Source: Arthrobacter sp. U41 (GTDB lineage Bacteria > Actinomycetota > Actinomycetes > Actinomycetales > Micrococcaceae). From it: 64,000 nt of DNA. Shown here one piece after another: positions 42,645-50,586 of the stretch. The translations under genes and the position numbers were made by a program. Numbering within the stretch: the first letter of the stretch is position 1; each line of letters starts with the position of its first letter. Where the stretch lies: NCBI RefSeq assembly GCF_001750145.1, contig NZ_CP015732.1, forward strand, positions 806,001 to 870,000. Direction: 5' to 3'. A model generated the notes under the pieces. It did no database searches. It was given only the letters and a program-made list of their open reading frames with translations, and had not been told where the DNA came from.

Positions 42645-43040
42645 ATGGCCCCGAACCGCGCGCCGATATCAGCCAACACGGCACCGCTGGCCTGGCCCAT
42701 CCTGCTCGCCTCCGCCGTGCTGGAGGCGGTCTGGGCGACCGCCCTCGGGCTGTCCGACGGCTTCACCCGGCCACTGCCCACCCTGGTGTTTGCCCCGACA
42801 GCGACGCTGAGCATGGCGGGGCTGGGCCTGGCCGTGAGGAGCATCCCGCTCGGCACGGCCTACGCCGTCTGGGTGGGGATCGGCGCCGCCCTGACGGTCG
42901 GCTGGGCGATGGCGACCGGCGTCGAACCGGCCAGCCCGCTCAAATTGCTGTTCATCGCGGGGATTGTGGGCTGCGCGGCCGGCCTGAAGCTGCTGCCGGC
43001 CCGGGAATCCTCGGCTTCCCCGACGCTCCCGCCCAGTTAG
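42645..43040 (+). CDS. SMR family exporter, second subunit
   Basis: The 131-aa product has the same fold: LLASAVLEAVWATALGLSDGFTRPLPTLVFAPTATLSMAGLGLAVRSIPLGTAYAVWVGIGAALTVGWAMATGVEPASPLKLLFIAGIVGCAAGLKLL. The conserved Glu and TAYAVW motif are retained. It has a longer N-terminus and a polar tail. The ATG lies 2 nt after the first gene's stop; a TTG at 42639 would overlap it. Paired SMR genes commonly form asymmetric dimers of fixed topology. Confidence 0.85.
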   Translation: MAPNRAPISANTAPLAWPILLASAVLEAVWATALGLSDGFTRPLPTLVFAPTATLSMAGLGLAVRSIPLGTAYAVWVGIGAALTVGWAMATGVEPASPLKLLFIAGIVGCAAGLKLLPARESSASPTLPPS

Positions 43041-43174
43041 TCCGCCCTTCGACCGGTAATTCCGGGCGACACGCCGTGGCTGCGGCCCGTCCGCTGGCGG
43101 CAACTGGGCGGGAGCGGCGGAATACACCGGCAAAGGCCGGGGTTGGGGGTAGAAACAACGAATGGAGACCGAAA

Positions 43175-44185
43175 ATGAACGCAGCGAAAGTCCTACTCGG
43201 CGACGGATTGATGGTCAGCCCCCTGGGGTTCGGCGGCATGGCCCTGACCCCGGTGTACGGGGAGGTGGATCCGGCGGAGGCGCTGCAGACTCTGCACCAC
43301 GCTGTGGATGCCGGCGTCAGCTTCATCGACACCGCGGACATCTAAGGCGGGGGCAGTAACGAGGAACTGATCGCCAAGCTTCTGAAGGAACGCCGCGGGG
43401 AGGTGCAACTGGCCACCAAGTTCAGCCTGGTTGGCACCCCGTCCGCCGGCTACTCGGACATCCGGGGCGACGCCGCCTACGTGCGCCAGGCCGTGGACCG
43501 CAGCCTGCAGCGCCTCGGCACCGACACCATCGACCTGTACTACATGCACCGCCGTGACCTCCGCGTTCCGATTGTGGAAACCGTGGAGGCCATGGCGGGT
43601 CTGGTGCAGGCCGGGAAAGTGCGGCATCTTGGCTTGTCTGAAGTGACGGCCGAGGAGCTGCGTGAAGCCAGCAGCGTTCACCCGATCGCCGCGGTCCAGA
43701 GCGAGTGGTCCATCTGGAGCCGCGATGTGGAACGCAACGTTGTCCCGGCGGCGGCCGAGCTTGGGGTGGGTTTTGTGCCCTATTCGCCGCTGGGCCGGGG
43801 ATTCCTCACCGGCACCGTGGACGCGTCGAAGCTGGGCAGCAACGACTTCCGCCGCAACATCCCCCGCTTCGCCGAGGCGGCACTGGACGCCAACCAACAG
43901 GTGGTTGCCGCCGTGCAGGAAGTCGCGGCTGAACTTTCCGCTTCCGGGCAGGATGCAACTCCTGCCCAGGTCGCCCTGGCCTGGCTGCTCGCGCAGGGCC
44001 GGAAGCTGGGACTGCCCGTGGTCCCCATCCCCGGCACGCGCAGGGCGGACCGGATCGACCAGAACCTGGGGGCCCTGACGCTCGGGTTCACTGCGGCGCA
44101 ACTGACGAAATTCGACGCCGCCGCGGACGCCGTCGTCGGGTCCCGCTCCGCAGACCCCAACTGGGTATCCGAGGGCCGTGAATAA
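43175..44185 (+). pseudogene. aldo/keto reductase gene with TAA at the catalytic Tyr codon
   Basis: A start with GGAG upstream opens MNAAKVLLGDGLMVSPLGFGGMALTPVYGEVDPAEALQTLHHAVDAGVSFIDTADI, then TAA at 43343-43345. The same frame continues GGGSNEELIAKLLKERRGEVQLATKFSLVG... to 44185. In the family the motif is DTADxYGxGxSE, and the missing residue is the tetrad Tyr. The rest is intact, including Lys (ATKFSL) and His (YYMHRRD), so a single TAC-to-TAA change explains it. A downstream in-frame start could only give a truncated, inactive barrel. Confidence 0.85.
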
Positions 44186-44194
44186 CAGCGTCCG

Positions 44195-44200
44195 TAGACT
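44195..44200 (+). promoter_or_regulatory. -10 box of the MBL-fold gene, leaderless type
   Basis: TAGACT, 7 nt, then ATG at 44208, with no ribosome binding site. Confidence 0.45.
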
Positions 44201-44207
44201 GAAGCCC

Positions 44208-44858
44208 ATGGACTCGCTTATTCACTCTTTACGTGACATCACCATCCGCCGGATTTCGGTCGGCGAGATGGACAACAACGTCTATCTGCTCACCAGCAAG
44301 GCCTCCGGCGCGCAGCTCCTGATCGATGCGGCCGATGATCTGGCCGCCATCCAGGGGCTGCTTGCCGACGCCGCCGCGGATACCTCCGCGACGCCGAAGC
44401 TGGCGCTGGTTGCCACCACCCACCAGCACTGGGACCATGTCCGTGCGCTGCCGGGCCTGGTGGCGGCCACCGGGGTGAAGACAGCGGCCGGGGCGGATGA
44501 TGCCCCGGAGCTGCCGGTGCCGGTGGATGTGCTGCTCAATCACGGGGACGTCGGCAACTTCGACGGCTTCGACGTGACCGCAGTGCACCTGCGCGGCCAT
44601 ACCCCGGGCTCGATCGCACTCGTGTACCAGGACCCGGAAGGCCCGGCGCACATCTTCTCCGGCGACTCACTGTTCCCGGGAGGCGTGGGCAACACCCAGA
44701 ACGATCCTGAGCGGTTCGCGCAGCTGGTCAGCGATGTCAGCGAGCGGCTGTTCGAGGCTTATCCGGATGACACCGTGGTGCACCCGGGCCACGGAAAACC
44801 GACCACCCTGGGCGCGGAACGCCCGCATCTGGCGGAGTGGCGCGCCCGCGGCTGGTAG
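44208..44858 (+). CDS. MBL-fold metallohydrolase, glyoxalase II-like
   Basis: The 216-aa product has the metal motif ATTHQHWDHVRALPGL (HxHxDH), the third ligand His in VHLRGHTPGSIALV, the bridging Asp in HIFSGDSLFPGGVGN and the last His in TVVHPGHGKPT. These are the canonical two-metal ligands. The GDSLFPGG loop resembles hydroxyacylglutathione hydrolase relatives. In mycothiol-using actinobacteria such enzymes often act on mycothiol thioesters, but the substrate here is inferred at best. The start is set by the promoter box. Confidence 0.88.
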   Translation: MDSLIHSLRDITIRRISVGEMDNNVYLLTSKASGAQLLIDAADDLAAIQGLLADAAADTSATPKLALVATTHQHWDHVRALPGLVAATGVKTAAGADDAPELPVPVDVLLNHGDVGNFDGFDVTAVHLRGHTPGSIALVYQDPEGPAHIFSGDSLFPGGVGNTQNDPERFAQLVSDVSERLFEAYPDDTVVHPGHGKPTTLGAERPHLAEWRARGW

Positions 44859-44892
44859 CCGGCGCTGCGCCTCCTGCTTTGCGCTGCGCTTT

Positions 44893-44930
44893 CGGACGGG
44901 CGCTACGGGGATCCCCGTAGCGCCCGTCCG
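44893..44930. terminator. perfect 38-bp palindrome between convergent genes
   Basis: CGGACGGGCGCTACGGGGA followed by its exact complement, with no loop bases. It lies between the MBL gene end and the helicase gene end. A cruciform with two transcript ends is likely. Confidence 0.65.
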
Positions 44931-44954
44931 TTTGCCTAGCGAAAACCCGAAGGC

Positions 44955-46862
44955 TTAGCGGCTGCGGCGTTCGTTCGACGCCGGGGCGGACGCGCGGCGG
45001 GGGCCGCCGCTGCGTGCCGGACGGCCTTCGCTGGAGCGGCCGTTGCCGCCGCCTGCGTAGGATCCGCCCGAGGTGCCGCCGGTGTTCGAGGACCAAACGG
45101 CCGCGTTGGATCCGGTTTTGCTTCCGCCGGTCTTGGCGCCGGCAGCTGCACGCTGGCCCGTTGCCGGACGTCCGCCGCGCTGACCGCCGGTTGCGCCGCC
45201 GGTGCGGGGTGCGCCGCCGGAGCGGGGTGCGCCGCTGCGGGGAGCCGAAGCGCCCCGGGCGTCGCTGCGTCCCTCTGCGGCGCGGCCGTCTGAACCACGG
45301 CCGGCCGATGCCCGGCCGCCTGCAGCCGGAACATCGTTGCGGTGAGTGCCGTACGAGGTTGAACGGCTGCGGACGCTGCGGCGCTCGGCGCGCTCGGCAT
45401 CCTGCCGGTCCTCGTTGCGCTCGATGACACGCTCTGCGGCGTTGCGCGCGGCAGCCTGGCCTTCGTAGGCCACGGCACGGCGCTCGGCGCGGGGAAGATC
45501 GGTGCGGGGGGCCTCGGTTCCGACGCGTCCGCGTCCGCCACGGCCGCCTCGGCCACCCGCGGTGGGTGCAGCCTGGGTGGTGCGGCGGGCGCGCTTGCGC
45601 TCGGCGTTGGCGCCGGTGGAGCTGCCGCCGCCCTGGTTGGACTTGGCTGCCAGCAGCGCGGCACGGGTGCGCGGATCGATCTTGTCGGCCATTTCGCCGA
45701 CCAGTTCTGCAACCAGCGGTGAGTTGGCGGTGACGCGCTCGAAGTTGACCTCGACGCCGGCAGCCTTCATGAGCTTCTTGACGTCGGACTGCTGCTCCGG
45801 CAGGGTCAGCGTGACCACGGTGCCGTCGGAGCCTGCGCGGGCAGTTCGGCCTGAGCGGTGCAGGTATGCCTTGTGCTCTGTGGGCGGATCCACGTGGATG
45901 ACCAGCTCGACGTCGTCGACGTGGACACCGCGGGCGGCGACGTCGGTGGCGACCAGGACGCGGACCTCGCCGGAGGAGAACTCGGCCAGGTTGCGGTCAC
46001 GGGCGTTCTGCGAGAGGTTGCCGTGCAGGTCGACGGCGGGGATGCCGGCGTCGGTCAGGGTCTTGGCAAGCTTGCGGGCGTGGTGCTTGGTGCGCAGGAA
46101 GAGCACCCGGCGGCCGGCACCCGAGGCGAGCTCGACGATCAGCTGCTTCTTGACGGTCTGGTCGTTGACGACGAGCACGTGGTGTTCCATGGTCGTCACC
46201 GCGGCCTGGGATTCATCCACCGCGTGGGTCAGCGGGTTGGAGAGGTAACGCTGGACGATCTTGTCCACGCCGTTGTCCAGGGTGGCGGAGAACAGCATGC
46301 GCTGGCCCTGGCTCGGGGTCATGTCCATGAGCTTCTTGACCACCGGGAGGAAGCCGAGGTCGGCCATGTGGTCGGCCTCGTCCAGCACGGTGATCTCGAC
46401 ACCTTCGAGGGTCAGGACGCGCTGGCGGATCAGGTCCTCAAGGCGGCCCGGGCAGGCGATGACGATGTCGACGCCGGCGCGCAGCGCCTTTTCCTGGCGG
46501 GCCTGGGAAATGCCGCCATAGATCACGGTGGTGTTCAGGCCCATGGCCGTGGCCATCGGTTCGATGGTGGCGTTGAGCTGGGTGGCCAGCTCGCGGGTCG
46601 GGGCGAGGACCAGGCCCATCGGGCGGCCGGGCTTGCGGAAGTGCTTGGCTTCCCGCTCAGCGAGTCGTGCTACAAGCGGGATGGCGAAGGCAATGGTCTT
46701 GCCCGAGCCGGTGCGGCCGCGGCCCAGGACGTCGCGTCCGGCCAGGGTGTCCGGCAGGGTCTTGACCTGGATGGGGAACGGTTCGACGATCCCCTGGGCG
46801 GTGAGCGTGTCGGCGAGGGCCTTGGGCGTGCCAAGGGCAGCAAAAGTAGTCATATGTTTCAA
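44955..46862 (-). CDS. DEAD-box RNA helicase
   Basis: The 635-aa product has all helicase motifs: Q motif (FAALGTPKALADTLTAQGIVEPFPIQVKTL), I GRGRTGSGKT, Ia APTRELATQL, II DEADHM, III FSATL, IV LFLRTKH, V VATDVAARGVHV, VI HRSGRTARAG. Motif II is DEAD. From residue 410 a 220-residue Arg/Gly/Ser-rich tail follows, likely for RNA binding. It remodels structured RNA, probably mRNA or ribosome precursors, often at low temperature. ATG 46862 or the Met three codons later may be the start. Confidence 0.93.
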   Translation of the reverse strand: MKHMTTFAALGTPKALADTLTAQGIVEPFPIQVKTLPDTLAGRDVLGRGRTGSGKTIAFAIPLVARLAEREAKHFRKPGRPMGLVLAPTRELATQLNATIEPMATAMGLNTTVIYGGISQARQEKALRAGVDIVIACPGRLEDLIRQRVLTLEGVEITVLDEADHMADLGFLPVVKKLMDMTPSQGQRMLFSATLDNGVDKIVQRYLSNPLTHAVDESQAAVTTMEHHVLVVNDQTVKKQLIVELASGAGRRVLFLRTKHHARKLAKTLTDAGIPAVDLHGNLSQNARDRNLAEFSSGEVRVLVATDVAARGVHVDDVELVIHVDPPTEHKAYLHRSGRTARAGSDGTVVTLTLPEQQSDVKKLMKAAGVEVNFERVTANSPLVAELVGEMADKIDPRTRAALLAAKSNQGGGSSTGANAERKRARRTTQAAPTAGGRGGRGGRGRVGTEAPRTDLPRAERRAVAYEGQAAARNAAERVIERNEDRQDAERAERRSVRSRSTSYGTHRNDVPAAGGRASAGRGSDGRAAEGRSDARGASAPRSGAPRSGGAPRTGGATGGQRGGRPATGQRAAAGAKTGGSKTGSNAAVWSSNTGGTSGGSYAGGGNGRSSEGRPARSGGPRRASAPASNERRSR

Positions 46863-47133
46863 AGGTCTTTCAGGCGGTATCCGTGCGGATATCGGCCCCC
46901 GGTGCCGGTTGGCCCAGGGGTTCGCCGAAGAAAAGTCAGGTGATCAACCGGCCAGCTGCTAGGTAACACGGCGGCCAGGACCAAATAGAACGCGTTCATC
47001 GACGCAGGATGTGCCTCTCACATGAAAAAATCCCACTCCCTGAAGGCGGAATCCGGAAGGAATCCATCAGGGGAACCGGTTGATGAACCGGAACATCAGT
47101 GGGCATCACTGCACATCAAGTTTCACCAGTCTA
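46863..47133 (-). promoter_or_regulatory. long structured 5' leader of the helicase gene
   Basis: A TAGACT box (47128-47133, minus strand) predicts a start near 47121 and a leader of about 260 nt. It contains hairpins such as CCGGTT-GATG-AACCGG (47076-47091) and a CCCTGA/TCAGGG pair around a GGATTCC repeat. Long leaders of cold-induced helicases often control translation. Nothing else is coded here. Confidence 0.4.
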
Positions 47134-47188
47134 TCATCCGGCGGGCCCGGTGCAGTGTTCGCCCGCTCACGGCACCAGCCCCTCGCGC

Positions 47189-47575
47189 TCAAGTCACCAG
47201 GCTGGGGGCCTGGAACAGCGGGACGTGCGACGCCGGCACCCTGGCCGCCGGGGCCTCCCCCGCAGGCCTCCCGGACACCCCGACGGCGGCCACCGGACCG
47301 CAGCTGGCTGCCTGACCGGACGAGGCCGGGCCGAAGTTGGCTGCCGGACCGGACGTGGCTGTCCGGGCCGGGACCCGCAGGACCTCCAGGGCCTCGGCGT
47401 CAATCAGCCTCCGGGTGCCGGTCCGCTCATCCAGGATCCAGAAAAGGTCCGTGGCCGCCACCGTCCGGATCACCTCGCCCCGATGGAAGAGTTTTCCGTT
47501 ATGCCATGCTTCGATCCGGTCCCCCACCGACAGCTCCCCGCACGATTTAACCTGCCGCGCATCTTCTGCAGTCAT
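47189..47575 (-). CDS. conserved small protein, unknown, SH3-like N-terminus
   Basis: The 128-aa product begins MTAEDARQVKSCGELSVGDRIEAWHNGKLFHRGEVIRTVAATDLFWILDERTGTRRLIDAEALEVLRVP, a compact beta-rich segment like a small SH3/KOW barrel. A low-complexity Ala/Pro/Gly tail follows (TATSGPAANFGPASSGQAA...). The start at 47575 has AGGAAGGAT upstream. Function is unknown. Confidence 0.65.
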   Translation of the reverse strand: MTAEDARQVKSCGELSVGDRIEAWHNGKLFHRGEVIRTVAATDLFWILDERTGTRRLIDAEALEVLRVPARTATSGPAANFGPASSGQAASCGPVAAVGVSGRPAGEAPAARVPASHVPLFQAPSLVT

Positions 47576-47792
47576 AGCCCGATCCTTCCTCGAATTCGGA
47601 TTCACCCCAGCGTCATTCCGCTTTCCGGCTCCAGACTCCACCACCGAGGTTTCGGGAGCGTTTCCGGACCGTGGTTTTCACGTGTCGATTTTCTGCTGTG
47701 GCAAATGTGGCGATTGCCGGGTGTCTCCGGGAGCTCTCCCCTGCCATGATGTGGGAACGACATCAAGACCCCCGAGACCCCGAAGGACAACG

Positions 47793-48452
47793 ATGACGGA
47801 GCACGAGCACCCCGAGGACAACAGCAACGTCAGTGCGGCCAAGGTGTGGGATGAGAAGTACCGCAGCCGGGCCAGGATCTGGAGCGGCGAGCCGAATCCG
47901 CAACTGATCGCCGAAGCCGCTCCCCTTCCTCCCGGAACGGCCCTTGACCTGGGTTGCGGAGAGGGCGCGGACGCCATCTGGCTGGCCAGCCGCGGCTGGA
48001 AAGTCACCGCCCTCGACGTCTCCGCCGTCGCGCTGGAACGGGCCGAGGCGCATGGGCAGGAACGCGGGCAGGGCGGGAACATCGAATGGGTGCAGCAGGA
48101 TCTTGCCACCTGGGTCCCCGGGCAGCTCTATGACCTGGTCACGGCCCAGTTCCTGCATTCAACCGTGATGCCCTGGCAGCAGGCCCTGCAGCTGGCCGCC
48201 GCAGCGGTGCGGACCGGCGGAACCCTGCTGATCGTGGGCCACCACCCCGACGGGCTGCCGCAGTGGGGGCACCATCACGAGCCGGAGAAGTTCTACACGG
48301 CCGAGCAGCTGGCCCGCGAGCTGGGGATTGAAGCACCCGAGTGGCGGCTCGACGTCGTTGACACCCGGCACCGCAGCGCCACCGGTCCCGACGGCGAGGC
48401 TGCTGCCCTGACGGACGCGGTGCTGCGCGCCACCCGGCTCGCCGCCCACTGA
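47793..48452 (+). CDS. class I SAM-dependent methyltransferase
   Basis: The 219-aa product has WDEKYRSRARIWSGEPNPQLIAEAAPLPPGTALDLGCGEGADAIWLASRGWKVTALDVSAVALERAEAHG, covering motifs I and II. VQQDLATWVPGQLYDLVTAQFLHS and TGGTLLIVGHHPDGLPQWGHHHEPEKFYTAEQLARELG follow. The YxxxxxIWSGxPN opening resembles TehB/thiopurine-type methyltransferases, which detoxify oxyanions or small molecules. GAAGGAC before ATG supports the start. It marks the left border of a lower-GC stretch. Confidence 0.85.
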   Translation: MTEHEHPEDNSNVSAAKVWDEKYRSRARIWSGEPNPQLIAEAAPLPPGTALDLGCGEGADAIWLASRGWKVTALDVSAVALERAEAHGQERGQGGNIEWVQQDLATWVPGQLYDLVTAQFLHSTVMPWQQALQLAAAAVRTGGTLLIVGHHPDGLPQWGHHHEPEKFYTAEQLARELGIEAPEWRLDVVDTRHRSATGPDGEAAALTDAVLRATRLAAH

Positions 48453-48966
48453 CCCCCGCCGCAGGGAGAACGAGCCTGCAGGACCAAGAACGCCGTGACC
48501 TGTGTGCCACTGGGCCACTTCGGAGGAGGAAACGGCGCTCGTTGCTCTTGCCGCCCGGGCATCTGACGGTCCCGAATTTGTTGGTCTCGGCTGCGTTTTC
48601 GGAGGCCTAATCCAAAGGGGCAGCCAAGGCTCGGAAGACCCGAGGCGGGGCACCGGACCTTGCCGATAGTTCCAGGTAGTAGGGACTGACCCAACGAATT
48701 CAGTTGAATCGTTCCCTTTACCGGTCAGTCGTCCATGCACTGGTGCCCCGTTCGAGCCGGTCAGCAAGTTGGCGGGCTAGAAGAGACTTTCTTCGGAGTC
48801 CTTAACGGCCCTCGACCGCAGCGCTGATAGTACTGACAAACCCTGACTCAATCTTGCAGCCCGATTTGGCTCGGCAATCGACAGTGTTGTTGTCCAGGGG
48901 ATCAGGGTCAACGGGTGGAGAAAATATTGAAGCCCTTCGCTGTTCCGCGAGACGTCCGGTTTTGCT
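48453..48966. other. lower-GC intergenic region, no gene seen
   Basis: About 510 bp at the start of an atypical segment. The frames give no recognisable protein and there is no clear start with a binding site. Confidence 0.5.
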
Positions 48967-49554
48967 CTACGGGAGGGAGACGAATGAGCTGGCCATGTCG
49001 GTGAACTCGACTTCTCGAAAATCCCTGATTTCGAAGTACGGGAGGCCCACCATATACAAACGCCTGCCGCTGTACCAAGTGTGCTGAAAGAGAATGTTTC
49101 CCCCCCAGGCTTTGCCGGAGGAAGCAGTATCGTTGAATCTGTACGGGGACCACTTGAAGTTGGGCCACGTCACTGAAAAGAACTTGGAGCCACCTCCAAA
49201 GTTCGAGTCTCGGTAGAGTAGAGCCGAACCTATACCCCCAATCCGGTGGTACTCGTCCACGCGTTTGCGGTGTGATTTTTCCTCTAGCCCGTCGAGATCA
49301 AGCCCCAATAGTTCGTCGGTCTTGCTGCGGGAATGTTGAAGCAGAAAGTATTCCACTGTCATGTCCGGATTGGAAATGACTTCTTCCCTAGCGATCTCGA
49401 TTCTTTTCTCTGCGGCCTTCAGTCGTTCTCCCAGAGCTGGATCCGCCTTTGATACAACCTCCAGGCTTTCCCTGACCGACAGTTCACGTATGATCTGTGG
49501 TTTTGAATCTCCCACTTGAAATGCAACGACGTTGTTTGAAGCATCATCTTCCAC
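48967..49554 (-). CDS. beta/gamma-crystallin-like domain protein
   Basis: The 195-aa product has a charged helical N-terminal half (residues 1-95, EVVSKADPALGERLKAAEKRIEIAREEV). The C-terminal half looks like two Greek keys: SALLYRDSNFGGGSKFFSV...YRFNDTASSGKAW and NILFQHTWYSGRRLYMVGLPYFEIRDF...FTDMASSFVSL. The repeated (N/T)DxxSS is the calcium-binding motif of microbial beta/gamma-crystallins and I36-type inhibitors. There is no signal peptide. The GTG at 49554 has AAAAGGAG 8 nt upstream. Base composition is well below its neighbours, which suggests acquisition. Confidence 0.65.
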   Translation of the reverse strand: MEDDASNNVVAFQVGDSKPQIIRELSVRESLEVVSKADPALGERLKAAEKRIEIAREEVISNPDMTVEYFLLQHSRSKTDELLGLDLDGLEEKSHRKRVDEYHRIGGIGSALLYRDSNFGGGSKFFSVTWPNFKWSPYRFNDTASSGKAWGGNILFQHTWYSGRRLYMVGLPYFEIRDFREVEFTDMASSFVSLP

Positions 49555-50042
49555 GATGACATCTCCTTTTCGGTTCCTGCGATCTCTTTTTGGATGGGTC
49601 GCATCCGTGGCTCGTGCCTGGATGGACCGATTTGAGCCAGTTGGCTCTGTGGCGTAGTCACCTCCTCGAAGATCAGGACGACGAGCCCCATTTCCGCGCT
49701 CTCGGGCACCTGGAATGGGGGGATTAGTTCAGAAGAGTGTGCACCTGAATGAACAGCCACAGGCTACTGCAGTAGCCAAGGAACCAGAGTATTTTTTTCG
49801 TCGCGGCCGGCCACCATCAGGAGGCCACTATATATAACCACCCTCGCCGCACAGAGGGGGACCATTCCACGCTGTCGCCCCAGAGGGTAAGTGCGATGGT
49901 GGCATCAGGACCTCCGATGCAACGGAAGCGGTATAGGGGAATCGGATCGCAGGAAATTAGGGGCGATCGTCGGAGTAAAAAGAGTCTTATACCCGTACAC
50001 AGTTAATTCAGCTCCCACAATGGGCATCTCTGTGGAGAATAC
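49555..50042. other. lower-GC intergenic region, no gene supported
   Basis: Includes AT-rich patches (TATATATAA near 49830 and a T-tract at about 49791-49798). One overlapping minus-strand frame reaches 113 codons but looks like a shadow. Possible promoters for the crystallin gene lie here. Confidence 0.45.
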
Positions 50043-50486
50043 CTAGTTCCACTGAACACTGTCAATGACGCGACGAGAGTCACACATAGTGCCGCGAATT
50101 GAGGCGAGTGACTCATTTGGGAAATGCCCCAGGAGCGGTGATCCCGGGGCCCGGACCATATGGATGCGATTCTGTGCGGGTGCGAACGATCTTAGCTCTG
50201 AAACTTCGAGGCCATCGGGTCCGAAGCAAATTCCGTCCTTGACATTTACTGTCGATGGAGTCCCTTTGTCACTGCACATGCAAATCTGACTTACAGTTGC
50301 CCAAGCGGGAAGCGGCAGCCAGCCCTGAAGTCTCACCCACGGATTGACCACCCCGGTTGCGCTGACCGGTACGAGTTCATCGTCGTCATCGCGGCGGGGG
50401 CTGTCTGCCGGAGTGGACGATTCCACAGCTTCCTTGTGAGGGTGGACGAGAGAGAATGCCTTCGGCTTTGGGATCGAAGTACGCAT
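50043..50486 (-). CDS. hypothetical protein, doubtful
   Basis: The 147-aa product reads MRTSIPKPKAFSLVHPHKEAVESSTPADSPRRDDDDELVPVSATGVVNPWVRLQGWLPLPAWATVSQICMCSDKGTP... and ends DSRRVIDSVQWN. The composition is protein-like, with balanced hydrophobics and no membrane segment, but no family is recognised and no strong binding site precedes the ATG. It lies in the same lower-GC island as the crystallin-like gene. Confidence 0.4.
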   Translation of the reverse strand: MRTSIPKPKAFSLVHPHKEAVESSTPADSPRRDDDDELVPVSATGVVNPWVRLQGWLPLPAWATVSQICMCSDKGTPSTVNVKDGICFGPDGLEVSELRSFAPAQNRIHMVRAPGSPLLGHFPNESLASIRGTMCDSRRVIDSVQWN

Positions 50487-50586
50487 CCGGCTTTGACCTT
50501 GGCGTCCGCGAACCGCGGGCGAAATGCCGGATCAGCTTGCAGGTCTTCCCTTCGTCCGCGACATAGGACCGCGGAGCCAGCGGGAA

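Noticed and set aside
49419..49760. 113-codon minus-strand frame upstream of the crystallin-like gene
   Set aside because: It overlaps the start of the better-supported gene in another frame and has no binding site or recognisable fold.
48453..50586. Island read as a prophage or defence system
   Set aside because: No integrase, tRNA, nuclease, methylase or phage structural gene is visible.
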